A stretch of 49,731 nucleotides of DNA from Rhodospirillaceae bacterium (lineage in GTDB: Bacteria; Pseudomonadota; Alphaproteobacteria; Rhodospirillales; UBA2165). The stretch spans positions 1 to 49,731 of the forward strand of contig CANIGJ010000031.1 of NCBI GenBank assembly GCA_947467145.1, in the 5' to 3' direction. The notes below the pieces were generated by a model. It saw only the letters and a list, made by a program, of their open reading frames with translations, did not search any database and was not told where the DNA came from. Position numbers and translations under genes: made by a program. Of this stretch, positions 1 to 8,634 are shown in pieces. How positions within the stretch are numbered: the first letter of the stretch is position 1; each line of letters begins with the position of its first letter.

Positions 1-714
1 ATCGCCACCGGCGGCAAATCGATCCCGAAGATCGGCGCCACCGGGTTCGGCTATACCATCGCCGAACAATTCGGACTCAACGTTGTGGCGACCCGCCCGG
101 CCCTCGTGCCGCTGACCTTCGGCGGACAACATTTGAACGAGATGCAGGAATTGAGCGGCGTGGCGGTCGATGCGCGCGTGAAATTCGGCAAGACCAGTTT
201 TGACGAGGCGCTGCTGTTCACCCATCGCGGCTTGAGCGGCCCCGCCATTTTGCAAATCTCGTCCTATTGGCGGGACGGCCAGCCGATCCGCATCGATATG
301 GCGCCGGGCCGCGACGCCTTCGCCATCCTCAAACAAGCCAAGATCGATAGCCCGCGCCAACAGCTCAATACGCCACTGTCGCAAATCGTGCCCAAGCGCG
401 TCGCGCAATTACTGGCCGACCGCATTGATTTGGGTGACCGCAATCTCGCCGATCTGCCCGACAAGATCCTGCGTACAGCGGCCACCGCGATCAACGATTG
501 GCAAGTGATCCCCGCCGGTACCGAAGGGTACCGGACCGCCGAAGTTACCGCCGGCGGCGTCGATACCACCGCGCTGTCATCGCAGACGATGGAAGCGCGC
601 GACGTTCCCGGCCTTTATTTCATCGGCGAGGTCGTCGACGTGACCGGGCATCTCGGCGGTTTCAATTTCCAGTGGGCCTGGTCGTCGGGCACCGCTGCCG
701 GAAAAGCCGTCTAG
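1..714 (+). CDS. HI0933/BaiN-like NAD(P)/FAD flavoprotein, C-terminal part
   Basis: The reading frame is open from the first base, so the N-terminal FAD-binding part lies outside the window; 237 residues are seen. The fragment opens with ATGGKS followed by GATGFGY, then PALVPLTF, GLSGPAIL, and near the end GLYFIGEVVDVTG and GGFNFQWAWSSG. These are the conserved blocks of the HI0933 (YhiN/BaiN) flavoprotein family, whose members bind FAD. Their physiological substrates are mostly unknown; BaiN is linked to bile-acid reduction in gut bacteria, which need not apply here. The gene converges on the TctC-like gene, with only 9 bp between stops. Family assignment is firm; function is not. Confidence 0.88.
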   Translation: MATGGKSIPKIGATGFGYTIAEQFGLNVVATRPALVPLTFGGQHLNEMQELSGVAVDARVKFGKTSFDEALLFTHRGLSGPAILQISSYWRDGQPIRIDMAPGRDAFAILKQAKIDSPRQQLNTPLSQIVPKRVAQLLADRIDLGDRNLADLPDKILRTAATAINDWQVIPAGTEGYRTAEVTAGGVDTTALSSQTMEARDVPGLYFIGEVVDVTGHLGGFNFQWAWSSGTAAGKAV

Positions 715-723
715 CTCTCCACG

Positions 724-1740
724 TCAGTCTAGGCCTTGCGCCTTCCTGATCTTCGCGATCGCGTCCGGCTTTATGGTGTAGGCTTTCTCGACATAGCGCA
801 CGATATCGTCGGCCTCGATCGGGCTTATCTCGAACTGCTGCCCGTTCGCCTCGGCCAGGAATTCCTTGTCGCGCAAGGTCTCCATGTAGGCTTTGCGCAT
901 GGCCGCGACGCGATCCTTGGGAACGTCGGGCGCCATCACCATCGAGCGATCCTCGAGCGAAGATTGAACGAACTCGAAGATCGCCTTTTCCTCCTCGTTG
1001 CGCGCGAATTCGGACAGCAGCGGCGTGTTTGGCATATCGGGAGAACGCTTGCTCGCGAGCTGCACGAGGTGAGCGAGACGGCCCGCCGCCAGCCATTCCG
1101 GCTTCACGCTCTTCCAGCCTTCGAACTGGCCGCAGAAGCCGTGCACCTCGCCGCGCTCCATGGCGAGACGAACCTGCGAACCGCCGCCGTAGCCGGGCAC
1201 GATCTTCAGCTTGGTGCCGAGGAAGAAATTAACGATGCTGGGATTGGTGTAGGTCGCCGATCCGGTATCGACTGCGCCGATGATCAGCTCGGTCGTCTTG
1301 GCCTGTTCCAACGTCGTCGCGGGAGAGTTGCTCCACACCGTGCAATCGTTGATCGGCTCGCTCCAGCCACCCAACCAGTTCCATTTGCGCGGATCGAAAC
1401 GCGCCGACGGCTCGCCCAACACGACGCGGCGCGTCATGCCGCCGTTCGGCGTGAACAGGATGGTGCCGTCCTTGGCCAAGGTATTGTAGACATTGTTGGC
1501 GGCAATCAATCCGCCCGCCCCCGGCTGATGCTGCACGATCACCTGCGGATTACCCGGGATATGGCGCGTCATATGGCGGGACAGAATTTGGCCGAAGGTC
1601 GAATACAACCCGCCAGCGGCGAGGCCGATATAGATCGTCACCGTCTTGCCTTTATAGAAATCGGCGACCGCATCGGCGGCCCGCGCGGGCCCCGCGGACA
1701 GCAAGGCAAGCGCACCCAACGCTAAAAACAGCTTTTTCAT
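724..1740 (-). CDS. TctC/Bug-family periplasmic binding protein
   Basis: A 338-residue secreted protein resembling the substrate-binding subunit of tripartite tricarboxylate transporters. The start at 1740 gives a typical signal peptide (MKK, hydrophobic core, cleavage after ARA near residue 21), and a GGAGG site lies just upstream; in-frame codons farther upstream would spoil the signal. Family blocks include the GLAAGG loop, HIPGNP and PGAGGLIAANN. Two cysteines (in NDC and GFC contexts) recur in the paralogue at 25063-26082 and may form a disulfide. No TctA/TctB membrane subunits are nearby, as is common for the many orphan Bug proteins. It is divergent from a Rieske oxygenase gene, which suggests capture of a carboxylated aromatic or its product (inference). 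Confidence 0.88.
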   Translation of the reverse strand: MKKLFLALGALALLSAGPARAADAVADFYKGKTVTIYIGLAAGGLYSTFGQILSRHMTRHIPGNPQVIVQHQPGAGGLIAANNVYNTLAKDGTILFTPNGGMTRRVVLGEPSARFDPRKWNWLGGWSEPINDCTVWSNSPATTLEQAKTTELIIGAVDTGSATYTNPSIVNFFLGTKLKIVPGYGGGSQVRLAMERGEVHGFCGQFEGWKSVKPEWLAAGRLAHLVQLASKRSPDMPNTPLLSEFARNEEEKAIFEFVQSSLEDRSMVMAPDVPKDRVAAMRKAYMETLRDKEFLAEANGQQFEISPIEADDIVRYVEKAYTIKPDAIAKIRKAQGLD

Positions 1741-1837
1741 CGAAACCTCCGCCTGTGTTGCGCATCTGCGGGTTGGCCCGCGTGCTTTATTTGATAGAAT
1801 TTGCCCCAGAATGATTGAATAAGCCAGGAGGCAGCCG

Positions 1838-3109
1838 GTGAACCACGATGATTTCGAACGCTTGATCCATGTCGGACGCGGCACGCCGGCGGGTAATCTG
1901 TTCCGGCGCTATTGGATACCGGCGCTGCTGTCCTCCGAGGTCACCGAAACCGATGGCGCGCCCGTCCGCGTGCGCCTGCTGGGCGAGGACCTGATCGCGT
2001 TCCGCGAAACCTCCGGCAAGGTCGGCCTGGTCGAGGCCTATTGCCCGCATCGCCGGGCACCCATGTTCTATGCCCGCAACGAAGAATGCGGCCTACGCTG
2101 CGTCTATCACGGCTGGAAGTTCGATACCGACGGCAAATGCGTGGACCTGCCGACAGAGCCGGCCACGAGCAAGATGAGGGATCACATCAAGATCGGCGCC
2201 TATCCGACCGTGGAGCGGGGCGGCATCGTGTGGACCTATATGGGCCCCGCCGACAAGCAACCGCCCGCCCCCGACTACGAGTGGACGCGCGCCCCCGAAA
2301 CCCATCGCCACGTGTCCAAGACCCATCAGGCCAACAATTATCTGCAAGCGCTCGAAGGCGGGCTCGACACCGCGCATGTTTCGTACCTGCACAACAACAA
2401 TATGGGCAACAAGAACAACCTGTTCACCCGCGACGGCGCGCCACGTATCGACGTGCACGAAACCGATTACGGCTATTACTACGTCGCCACGCGCAACAGC
2501 GACGAGACGAACGATTTCGTGCGCCTCTATCATTACTTTATGCCGTTCCAGCAGACGCGACCGAACATCACCGCGACCGGCCTGTACGGACGCAATTCGA
2601 TCCCGCGCTATGACGGGCACATCTGGGTGCCGATCGACGACCAGCAGACCTATGTCTACAACTGGATGGCCGGCTACAATGCCGACAGCCGTCTCGACGA
2701 CGAATTTGTCGAATATACGGAAGCCGGCTACGGCCGCGGCCCTGACGACATGATCCCGGGCACCTTCAAGCTGAAGGCGAACATGGAGAACGATTACTTC
2801 ATCGATCGCCAAAAGCAGAAGACCCAAAGCTTCACCGGCATCAACGGCGTCAATACGCAGGATGTCGCGTTGCAGGAAGGCATGGGCGCGATTGTCGATC
2901 GCAGTCAGGAAAATCTCGGCTCGTCCGACCGCGCGATCCTGACCTTGCGCAACTTGCTGCTGGCGGCGACCAAAGCGGTCGAGAAAGGCGAGGATCCCCG
3001 CGGCATCGATCCGACGAAATATCGCGATGCGCGCCCGCACGACGGCTTCGTGCCCAAGGGCAAGCCTTGGCAGGATAGCTTCAAGGACGCGATGAATACG
3101 AAATGGTAG
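1838..3109 (+). CDS. Rieske [2Fe-2S] aromatic oxygenase, terminal subunit (Rieske-1)
   Basis: A 423-residue terminal oxygenase of the phthalate 4,5-dioxygenase-like class, which is expected to work as an alpha-only oligomer. The Rieske centre is C69-P-H71 with C88-x2-H91 followed by GW. The mononuclear iron site is D177-x2-H180-x4-H185, and an Asp in NTQDVALQE is a plausible third ligand. A GTG start at 1838 has AGGAGG eight bases upstream. It is very like Rieske-4 (15479-16768), sharing long blocks such as APMFYARNEECGLRC and DLPTEPATSK, so the two are paralogues. The gene converges on a FAH-family gene with 9 bp between. Substrate unknown; hydroxylation or O/N-demethylation are both possible in this class. 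Confidence 0.93.
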   Translation: MNHDDFERLIHVGRGTPAGNLFRRYWIPALLSSEVTETDGAPVRVRLLGEDLIAFRETSGKVGLVEAYCPHRRAPMFYARNEECGLRCVYHGWKFDTDGKCVDLPTEPATSKMRDHIKIGAYPTVERGGIVWTYMGPADKQPPAPDYEWTRAPETHRHVSKTHQANNYLQALEGGLDTAHVSYLHNNNMGNKNNLFTRDGAPRIDVHETDYGYYYVATRNSDETNDFVRLYHYFMPFQQTRPNITATGLYGRNSIPRYDGHIWVPIDDQQTYVYNWMAGYNADSRLDDEFVEYTEAGYGRGPDDMIPGTFKLKANMENDYFIDRQKQKTQSFTGINGVNTQDVALQEGMGAIVDRSQENLGSSDRAILTLRNLLLAATKAVEKGEDPRGIDPTKYRDARPHDGFVPKGKPWQDSFKDAMNTKW

Positions 3110-3118
3110 GCTGACGCG

Positions 3119-3997
3119 TCAGCCGCCAACCACGTGTTGGCGGACCGCGATTTCCATCTCGCCGATTTCGGGGCAACCCACACGCATGACATCGCCGGGC
3201 ACGACCTGGCCGATGCCGGCCGGTGTTCCGGTGTAGAAAAGATCGCCGGGATAGAGCCGGTAGAAGGATGACGCGAATTCGATCAGACGCGGAATATCGT
3301 AGTTCAGGAACTGCGTCGTCGAATCCTGCTTCAGATCGTTGTTCAGCCAGAGTTGGATTCCCATATTGCCGGGATCCTTGATCTCGTCCGGCGTCACCAT
3401 CCAAGGCCCCAGCGCGGTATAACCGTCGAGCGACTTGCGGAACGAACGGTCTTCGAGACCGCGCAGGGTCATGTCGAGACCCACGCTATAGCCCGCCACA
3501 TACTCGATCGCCTTGTCACGCGGGATGTCGGAGCCTTCCTTGCCGATCACGACAACGATCTCGCCTTCGAAATCGCTGCGCCGGTCGGGGAAGCGCAAGG
3601 GGATCCCCTGCGACGGGCCAACCACCGACGAATTCGATTTGAGGAAGATGCCCGACGTGCCGATATCGCGCGATTGCCCGCGCTGTTCGCGTAGCGCCGT
3701 CACGGTGGCATCGACCGCCTGCGCCTCGGATTTGTAATTGACCGGTGCGGCCATGACCTTGGACGGACGCAGCACGGGTGAAAGAAGCTTCACGCGGGGC
3801 CCCATCGGCAGGCCGGGTGCGCGATAGGCGGCGTCCTCGATGCGGTCGCGCCATTTCGGCAAAGCGGCAATCACCGCATCGCCGATGGCAGCGTACGGCG
3901 TCTCGGCCCGGATGGCGTCCTGCACGTCGGTGACGTCGCGCACGACATGGCCTTTTACGACCCCCAAACGATCGTCGTTAAACCGGCAGAGCTTCAT
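3119..3997 (-). CDS. Fumarylacetoacetate hydrolase family protein
   Basis: A 292-residue member of the FAH fold, enzymes that hydrolyse or isomerise acylpyruvates and similar beta-diketo acids using a divalent metal. The metal ligands are recognisable as E144 and E146 in DFEGEI and D175 in GLDMTLRG; the C-terminal YTGTPAGIG block is also typical. Family members act as fumarylpyruvate or acylpyruvate hydrolases and as homoprotocatechuate-pathway isomerase/decarboxylases, which would suit a ring-cleavage product downstream of the neighbouring LigB-like dioxygenase. That gene is divergent, with a 135-bp shared control region. The start at 3997 gives the canonical MKLCRF opening. Confidence 0.9.
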   Translation of the reverse strand: MKLCRFNDDRLGVVKGHVVRDVTDVQDAIRAETPYAAIGDAVIAALPKWRDRIEDAAYRAPGLPMGPRVKLLSPVLRPSKVMAAPVNYKSEAQAVDATVTALREQRGQSRDIGTSGIFLKSNSSVVGPSQGIPLRFPDRRSDFEGEIVVVIGKEGSDIPRDKAIEYVAGYSVGLDMTLRGLEDRSFRKSLDGYTALGPWMVTPDEIKDPGNMGIQLWLNNDLKQDSTTQFLNYDIPRLIEFASSFYRLYPGDLFYTGTPAGIGQVVPGDVMRVGCPEIGEMEIAVRQHVVGG

Positions 3998-4043
3998 TCC
4001 ATCCCCCTCATCTTCGCCCTATCGATAAGTGCGATAACGGCCC

Positions 4044-4079
4044 GGTTCAAGGCCCAACAATCAGAGTGCACATTGAACC
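4044..4079. promoter_or_regulatory. Inverted repeat in the FAH/LigB divergent promoter region
   Basis: GGTTCAA at 4044-4050 and its exact complement TTGAACC at 4073-4079 lie between the divergent FAH-family and LigB-like genes. Their centres are 29 bp apart, close to three helical turns. This would suit a dimeric or tetrameric regulator controlling both genes, but 7-bp arms are short and no experimental support is visible. Confidence 0.3.
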
Positions 4080-4132
4080 AGGATGCCCCGCGTTGTAAGG
4101 AAGGGCCCTCATTTACCCATAGGGAAAAATTC

Positions 4133-5035
4133 ATGGCCACCATCGTCGGCGGAATCGCCACCTCGCATGCCCCGCAGCTTCTCATGCCGGCGCTCAAATG
4201 GAGCGACCTGCCGACGCGCACCAAACTGCCGCGCCACGCCAAGGCGGACGTCGAGAACGATCTGACCGATGCCGCCAAGGTCGATAAGCAGAAGCGTTGC
4301 AACGACGCCATCGCCAAGTTGCGCGATCAGGTAAGCGAGTGGAAGCCCGACGTCATCTTCATCATGGGTGACGACCAGCACGAAAACATCTTCGACGACA
4401 ATATGCCGCCATTCATCTTTTATATCGGCGAAGAAGTGGGCGCGACGCAGAACTTCAAATATCTCGGCGAGAAGCCCATCGATCAGGTCGATAATTATAA
4501 GGTCGCGGCCAAGGCCGGACGCCAGATCCTGGAAAACCTGATGGAAGACGGCTTCGATCCGGGTTGGTCGACCAAGACGCGCGACGAAGCCGGCCTCGGC
4601 CATGCCTTCGGTCGCGTGCTGCGCTTCCTGACACCGACCTGCGACATCCCGATCATTCCGCTGATGGTGAACACCTATTACCCGCCGGTGCCGAGCGCGA
4701 AGCGTTGCCTACAATTGGGCAAGGCGCTGCGCAAAGCCATAGAAGCCCTGCCCGGCGATCTGCGCGTCGCCGTCGTCGCCTCCGGTGGCCTCGTCCATAC
4801 CGTGATCGACGAGGATATGGACCGCCGCTTCCTCAAGGCGCTCGAAGAACAGGACGAAGCCTACATGGCAGCCATGCCGGCTGCCGAGCTGACCGAAGGC
4901 ACCTCCGAGATCCGCAACTGGATCATGGCGTCCGGTGTCATGGGTTACGGTGCCAAGGTCGTCGACTACGTGCCGTGTTATCGCAACAACGAAGGCATCG
5001 GTTGCGGCATGGGCTTTGCCATCTGGAAAAAATAA
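4133..5035 (+). CDS. LigB-type (class III) extradiol ring-cleavage dioxygenase
   Basis: A 300-residue protein of the LigB superfamily, non-haem Fe(II) enzymes that cleave catechol-type rings. SHAP with H12 and GDDQHENIF with H83 give probable iron-binding histidines, and VASGGLVHT carries the candidate catalytic or third-ligand histidine. The C-terminus CGMGFAIW matches the second LigB-like protein (33344-34177). The ATG at 4133 follows AGGG and aligns with the family N-terminus (IGGIATSHAP type); an earlier in-frame start would add an unlikely 62-residue tail. No LigA subunit gene is next to it, unlike the second copy, so it may work alone or borrow that subunit. Confidence 0.92.
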   Translation: MATIVGGIATSHAPQLLMPALKWSDLPTRTKLPRHAKADVENDLTDAAKVDKQKRCNDAIAKLRDQVSEWKPDVIFIMGDDQHENIFDDNMPPFIFYIGEEVGATQNFKYLGEKPIDQVDNYKVAAKAGRQILENLMEDGFDPGWSTKTRDEAGLGHAFGRVLRFLTPTCDIPIIPLMVNTYYPPVPSAKRCLQLGKALRKAIEALPGDLRVAVVASGGLVHTVIDEDMDRRFLKALEEQDEAYMAAMPAAELTEGTSEIRNWIMASGVMGYGAKVVDYVPCYRNNEGIGCGMGFAIWKK

Positions 5036-5061
5036 GGCGACGACCATACACATCTAGCTCC

Positions 5062-5175
5062 GCCGTCATCCTCCGGCTTGACCGGAGGATCCACGGAAGC
5101 GCGATAGCGCGAAAAGACTCTTGTCGGCGCAGACGCGCCAACCGTGGATGGCCGGGTCAAGCCCGGCCATGACGA
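5062..5175. repeat. Compound palindromic intergenic element
   Basis: A nested three-stem structure. ATCCTCCGG/CCGGAGGAT forms one hairpin (5068-5090), ATGGCCGGG/CCCGGCCAT another (5148-5170), TCCACGG (5090-5096) pairs with CCGTGGA (5142-5148), and CGTCAT (5064-5069) pairs with ATGACG (5169-5174). The whole can fold into a cruciform-like shape. It resembles the extragenic palindromic elements scattered in alphaproteobacterial genomes; other copies were not found in this window. Confidence 0.75.
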
Positions 5176-5197
5176 ACACTCCAGATACCGGTCACAA

Positions 5198-5230
5198 AAA
5201 AGGGCGCCTTGCGAGGCGCCCTTTTCTTTT
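5198..5230. terminator. Bidirectional intrinsic terminator
   Basis: An 11-bp perfect stem, AAAAGGGCGCC (5198-5208) and GGCGCCCTTTT (5215-5225), has a six-base loop and is followed by CTTTT. The A-run on the left arm makes it work in both directions. It serves the LigB-like gene ending at 5035 and the Rieske gene ending at 5248 on the other strand. Confidence 0.9.
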
Positions 5231-5247
5231 CCAATTAAGACGACCGC

Positions 5248-6519
5248 TTAACGATCGGTCATCTTGAAGCCCATGGCATCTTCGTAAGCGACCTTCACCT
5301 CTTCGGGCTGGCCCGATTGGAAAATGAACTTCTTGGACGCCAGGCGTTCTTCGCCGCCGGCATTTTCCAGTTCCTTGCTGGTCAGGCCGTTGCGGAAGGC
5401 ATCCAGGCCGACGATGGGAAGCTGGATACGCTCGTTCGCCTTCGGATCGCGCATGATCGCCTTGGGATCTTCGCCGCGTTCGATACGCTCCATATCGTCG
5501 AAGAAACGGCGGCGGATCATCGCGATGCCTTTGTCGCTCTTGCCGAGATGCTCCTGCGTGCGATCAGCATGGGTTCCTTGGCCGACCCAGGCGATGAAGT
5601 CCTGATTCATCACATGCGTGTTGATCCAGCGTCCGGTCTTCTCGTCGACCAGCGGCGAATACCAATGCGGGATCGAGTTCTGCACATAGGGTTCGCGCTC
5701 TTTCGGAACCTTGTTGAAGAACCAACCGACGCTCATCGTCGTGTTGTCATCCACCGGAACACGCCATTCGAAATGGCCGCCGGTGAACAGGCAATAGGGC
5801 CACAGGCAGACGCGGCCGATGGTCCACAGCGGGTGCTGATCGCTGGTATCGGCGCGGATGCGGCGATAGACAAAGCCCTGATCGATCTCGTCGAAATCGA
5901 CCTTAATGTGCGTCGGGATGTACGGGCCGGTGCTGCCGCCGAGGCGGATCGACCAGTTGGAATGCATCCATTCGAAATGCACCGGATCGATCGAGTTCTC
6001 CTGGCATTGGAACCAGTTGCACGGGATCTCGGTGAACACGATCTGCGTGAAACCGTTCTGCCAGAAGAACGGCTCGTAGTTCGGCACCAGCGGCGCCGGC
6101 TCGGGGCCCATATAGACCCACAGCAGGCCCGCCTTCTCTTCGACTTTGTAATGCTTGATCTGGATCGTGTTGCGCAGCTTGCCCGACGGATCTTCGACAT
6201 CCTCGTAGGGCTGCGCGAGGCACTTGCCGTCCTTGCCGAACAGCCAGCCGTGATAATTGCAACGCAGGCCGTCTTCCTCGACATAGCCGTAGGACAGGTC
6301 CGCACGACGATGTGGGCAATGGCGGTCGAGCACGCCGTATTTGCCGGACAGGTCCTTATACATCACCAGGTTTTCGCCCAGCAGGCGGATCGGCTTGGTG
6401 TTTTTGGTATCGAACTCGGACGCGGCGGCAATCGGATGCCAATAGCGGCGCAGCAACTTGCCCATCGGCTTGTCGGCGCCGACTTCCATGAGCGTCCGGT
6501 TGCGTTCTTCATCGAGCAT
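5248..6519 (-). CDS. Rieske [2Fe-2S] aromatic oxygenase, terminal subunit (Rieske-2)
   Basis: A 423-residue alpha-type terminal oxygenase. The Rieske ligands are C68-P-H70 and C87-x2-H90 (CNYHGW); the mononuclear iron motif is D178-x2-H181-x4-H186. It differs from the other copies by DGLRCNYHGWLFGKDGK and a longer C-terminal region (NAGGEERLASKK), so it likely takes a different substrate. ATG at 6519 has GGGAG upstream. The gene is divergent from an IclR-type regulator at 6659, the classic arrangement of a catabolic gene and its controller. Electron donors must be encoded elsewhere. Confidence 0.93.
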   Translation of the reverse strand: MLDEERNRTLMEVGADKPMGKLLRRYWHPIAAASEFDTKNTKPIRLLGENLVMYKDLSGKYGVLDRHCPHRRADLSYGYVEEDGLRCNYHGWLFGKDGKCLAQPYEDVEDPSGKLRNTIQIKHYKVEEKAGLLWVYMGPEPAPLVPNYEPFFWQNGFTQIVFTEIPCNWFQCQENSIDPVHFEWMHSNWSIRLGGSTGPYIPTHIKVDFDEIDQGFVYRRIRADTSDQHPLWTIGRVCLWPYCLFTGGHFEWRVPVDDNTTMSVGWFFNKVPKEREPYVQNSIPHWYSPLVDEKTGRWINTHVMNQDFIAWVGQGTHADRTQEHLGKSDKGIAMIRRRFFDDMERIERGEDPKAIMRDPKANERIQLPIVGLDAFRNGLTSKELENAGGEERLASKKFIFQSGQPEEVKVAYEDAMGFKMTDR

Positions 6520-6615
6520 CAGTCATCTCCCTGTGCTTGGGGTTCCTTTGTTCCGGTTCTAAGATAGGCAAGCCGATTTGTCATTATCAAATTATATTGG
6601 TTATTGGCCGGGCTG

Positions 6616-6629
6616 ATACCCAGGGGTAT
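6616..6629. promoter_or_regulatory. Candidate IclR operator palindrome
   Basis: ATACCC-AG-GGGTAT is a perfect 6-bp palindrome with a 2-bp spacer, 29 bp before the IclR start and inside the divergent region shared with Rieske-2. An AT-rich stretch (about 6577-6604) beside it could hold promoter elements for the minus strand. IclR proteins usually bind such short palindromes and repress themselves; the link here is inferred from position. Confidence 0.4.
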
Positions 6630-6658
6630 AGGCTAGCCCAGCCGCCAAAGGGGGAGCC

Positions 6659-7438
6659 GTGGCCAAAAAAGCCGTTTCGCGCGCCGACAAGAATCAGCGC
6701 TATATCCAGTCGATCCTGGTCGGCTTCCGGCTAATCAAGGTTTTGCAGGAAAGCGGCGCCAAAATGTCGCTCAAGCGCCTCGCCCAGCTTGCCGGCATGT
6801 CGCCCAGCAACGCGCATCTTTATCTGGTGAGCTTCGGCCGCTTGGGCTTGGTCGTGCAGGACCCGATCACGACTTATTACGGCCTCGGCCCCTACGCCAT
6901 CGATCTCGGCCTCGCCGCCATCCGCCAATTGGATGTCTCCGACCTCGCGCGCGGTGCGTTGGAGGCACTGTCGGAAGAACTCGGCCAATCGGTCTATCTG
7001 TCGGTCTGGGCGAACAAGGGCCCGACAATCATCCTCAAGTTCGACGCGCACCTGAACGTGCCGCTCGCCATCCGCATCGGCTACGTGCTGCCGCTGGGCT
7101 CGTCGGCCACCGGGCAGGTGTTCGTCGCCAATCTGAGCGAGCGCGAGATCGAACCGATCCTACAACAGGAATTGCCCAACGCGGCGGTGCGGCGCAAACG
7201 CGTGGCCGATATCAAACGCAATTTTGCGCGCGATGGCGTCGGCTCGTCGGACAGCAGCCTGTTCGAAGGCTTCGGCGCGGTGTCGGCGCCGGTCTTCGAT
7301 CACGACAACCGGATCGCCGCCTCGATCACCGTGCTGGGTCCCTTGAATACGCTCGATGTGAAGCCGACGGGCAAAGCGGCCGCCGCCGTCAAAAGTGCTG
7401 CGGCCAAGCTGACGCAATCCCTGCGCGGCGGCAGCTAA
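6659..7438 (+). CDS. IclR-family transcriptional regulator
   Basis: A 259-residue protein. An N-terminal winged helix-turn-helix (about residues 20-85, with LKRLAQLAGMSPSNAHLYL as the recognition region) is followed by an IclR effector domain (about 90-255) containing the GSSATGQVF and FEGFGAVSAPVFD-type blocks. Such proteins sense small aromatic or keto acids and control catabolic operons. The GTG start at 6659 has GGGGGAG five bases upstream. It is divergent from Rieske-2 and probably regulates it. Its stop overlaps the stop of the convergent rRNA methyltransferase gene by four bases (7435-7438). Confidence 0.92.
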   Translation: MAKKAVSRADKNQRYIQSILVGFRLIKVLQESGAKMSLKRLAQLAGMSPSNAHLYLVSFGRLGLVVQDPITTYYGLGPYAIDLGLAAIRQLDVSDLARGALEALSEELGQSVYLSVWANKGPTIILKFDAHLNVPLAIRIGYVLPLGSSATGQVFVANLSEREIEPILQQELPNAAVRRKRVADIKRNFARDGVGSSDSSLFEGFGAVSAPVFDHDNRIAASITVLGPLNTLDVKPTGKAAAAVKSAAAKLTQSLRGGS

Positions 7439-8634
7439 TCGAGCTGTAGTAGCGAGGCTTTCAGATAAGCCGTCTCGGGCAAGGCCGGATGGACCGGATG
7501 GTCGAGCCCAGCGCCACCTTCGAACAAGATGCGCGCCGAACGATCGGCATCCTCGATCCCGCGCGCGACCTGCTCGTCGAAGGTCAGCCGATCAACATTA
7601 TGTGAACAGGACGCGATGAACAGCAGCCCGCCCGGCGTCACCAGGGGTGCCGCCAGACGCGCCAGTTTGCGATAACCGCGCACGCCGGCTTGCAGATCTT
7701 TTTTCGATTTCACGAAGGCCGGCGGATCGACGATGACGATATCGAAACGTTCACCGGCAGCACCCAAGCGTTCGAGTTCAGTGAAGACGTCGGCCTTAGT
7801 GAACTTGCAGATGTTCTCGACGCCGTTGCGCTTGGCCGATTGCTGCGCCAGTTCGAGCGATAAGGCGGAACGATCGAGGATCGTGACCTCGCGCGCACCC
7901 GCGCGCGCGCAACTGATCCCGAAGCCACCGATATAAGCGTAGCCGTCGAGCACGCGCGCACCGGCCGCCATGCGGGCGACGAGGGCGCGGTTGTCGCGCT
8001 GGTCATAGAACCAGCCGGTCTTCTGGCCTTCGCGCAGATCGGCGTAATAGGGTGCGCCGTATTCGTAGACTTCCGTCAGACCGTCGAGACTGCCTTTGAC
8101 CAGGCGAACATCCTCGGTCAGTCCTTCGAGCTGGCGCGCGCCGGCGTCGTTGCGCAGCACGATGGTTGCCGGCTCGATAACCGCTTCAAGGGCGGCGATA
8201 AGGTCAGGCAGCAACCGGTCCATCCCTGCCGTATTGGCCTGGATGACGCATAGATCGCCGTAACGGTCGATGATCAGGCCGGGCAGACCGTCCGCCTCGG
8301 CATGGATCAGGCGGTAATAGCCGCCGGGATAGATCCGCTCGCGCAAGGCCGCCGCCGCCGCGATCTTGTTGGTCAGGAATGCCCGGTCGATGACGGCGCT
8401 CGGATTGCGGTCCAGGACGCGGGCCGCGATCAGGGTGCGCGGATTGAACATGGCGAGGCCAAGCGGTTCGCCGCTGCCGGCTTCGAGCCGCACGATGGTG
8501 CCCGGCGCCAGTTTCTTGGCCTCGGCGCTCATCACGATTTCGTTGGAATAGACCCAGGGGTGGCCGGCTTTGACCCGCTTATGCCGTCCGGCCACCAGGC
8601 GCAGGGTCGGTGGGGCCTCGCTCAGCGGGCCCAC
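7435..8634 (-). CDS. rlmI: RlmI-like class I SAM-dependent rRNA (cytosine-C5) methyltransferase
   Basis: About 399 residues with an N-terminal PUA-type RNA-binding domain (GRHKRVKAGHPWVYSNEI), a central linker and a C-terminal Rossmann methyltransferase. The SAM-site and motif IV region is IVDPPAF, and the catalytic Cys candidate is in IASCSHN. RlmI makes m5C in 23S rRNA; identity with E. coli RlmI is inferred from architecture. The start is uncertain: GTG at 8634 overlaps the dgkA stop by 13 bp and is preferred; a start at 8679 would extend further into dgkA. Translational coupling to dgkA is likely. Confidence 0.88.
   Translation of the reverse strand: MGPLSEAPPTLRLVAGRHKRVKAGHPWVYSNEIVMSAEAKKLAPGTIVRLEAGSGEPLGLAMFNPRTLIAARVLDRNPSAVIDRAFLTNKIAAAAALRERIYPGGYYRLIHAEADGLPGLIIDRYGDLCVIQANTAGMDRLLPDLIAALEAVIEPATIVLRNDAGARQLEGLTEDVRLVKGSLDGLTEVYEYGAPYYADLREGQKTGWFYDQRDNRALVARMAAGARVLDGYAYIGGFGISCARAGAREVTILDRSALSLELAQQSAKRNGVENICKFTKADVFTELERLGAAGERFDIVIVDPPAFVKSKKDLQAGVRGYRKLARLAAPLVTPGGLLFIASCSHNVDRLTFDEQVARGIEDADRSARILFEGGAGLDHPVHPALPETAYLKASLLQLD

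Noticed and set aside
5317..6567. A 416-residue plus-strand frame across Rieske-2
   Set aside because: Shadow of the real gene; low-complexity composition and no start signals.
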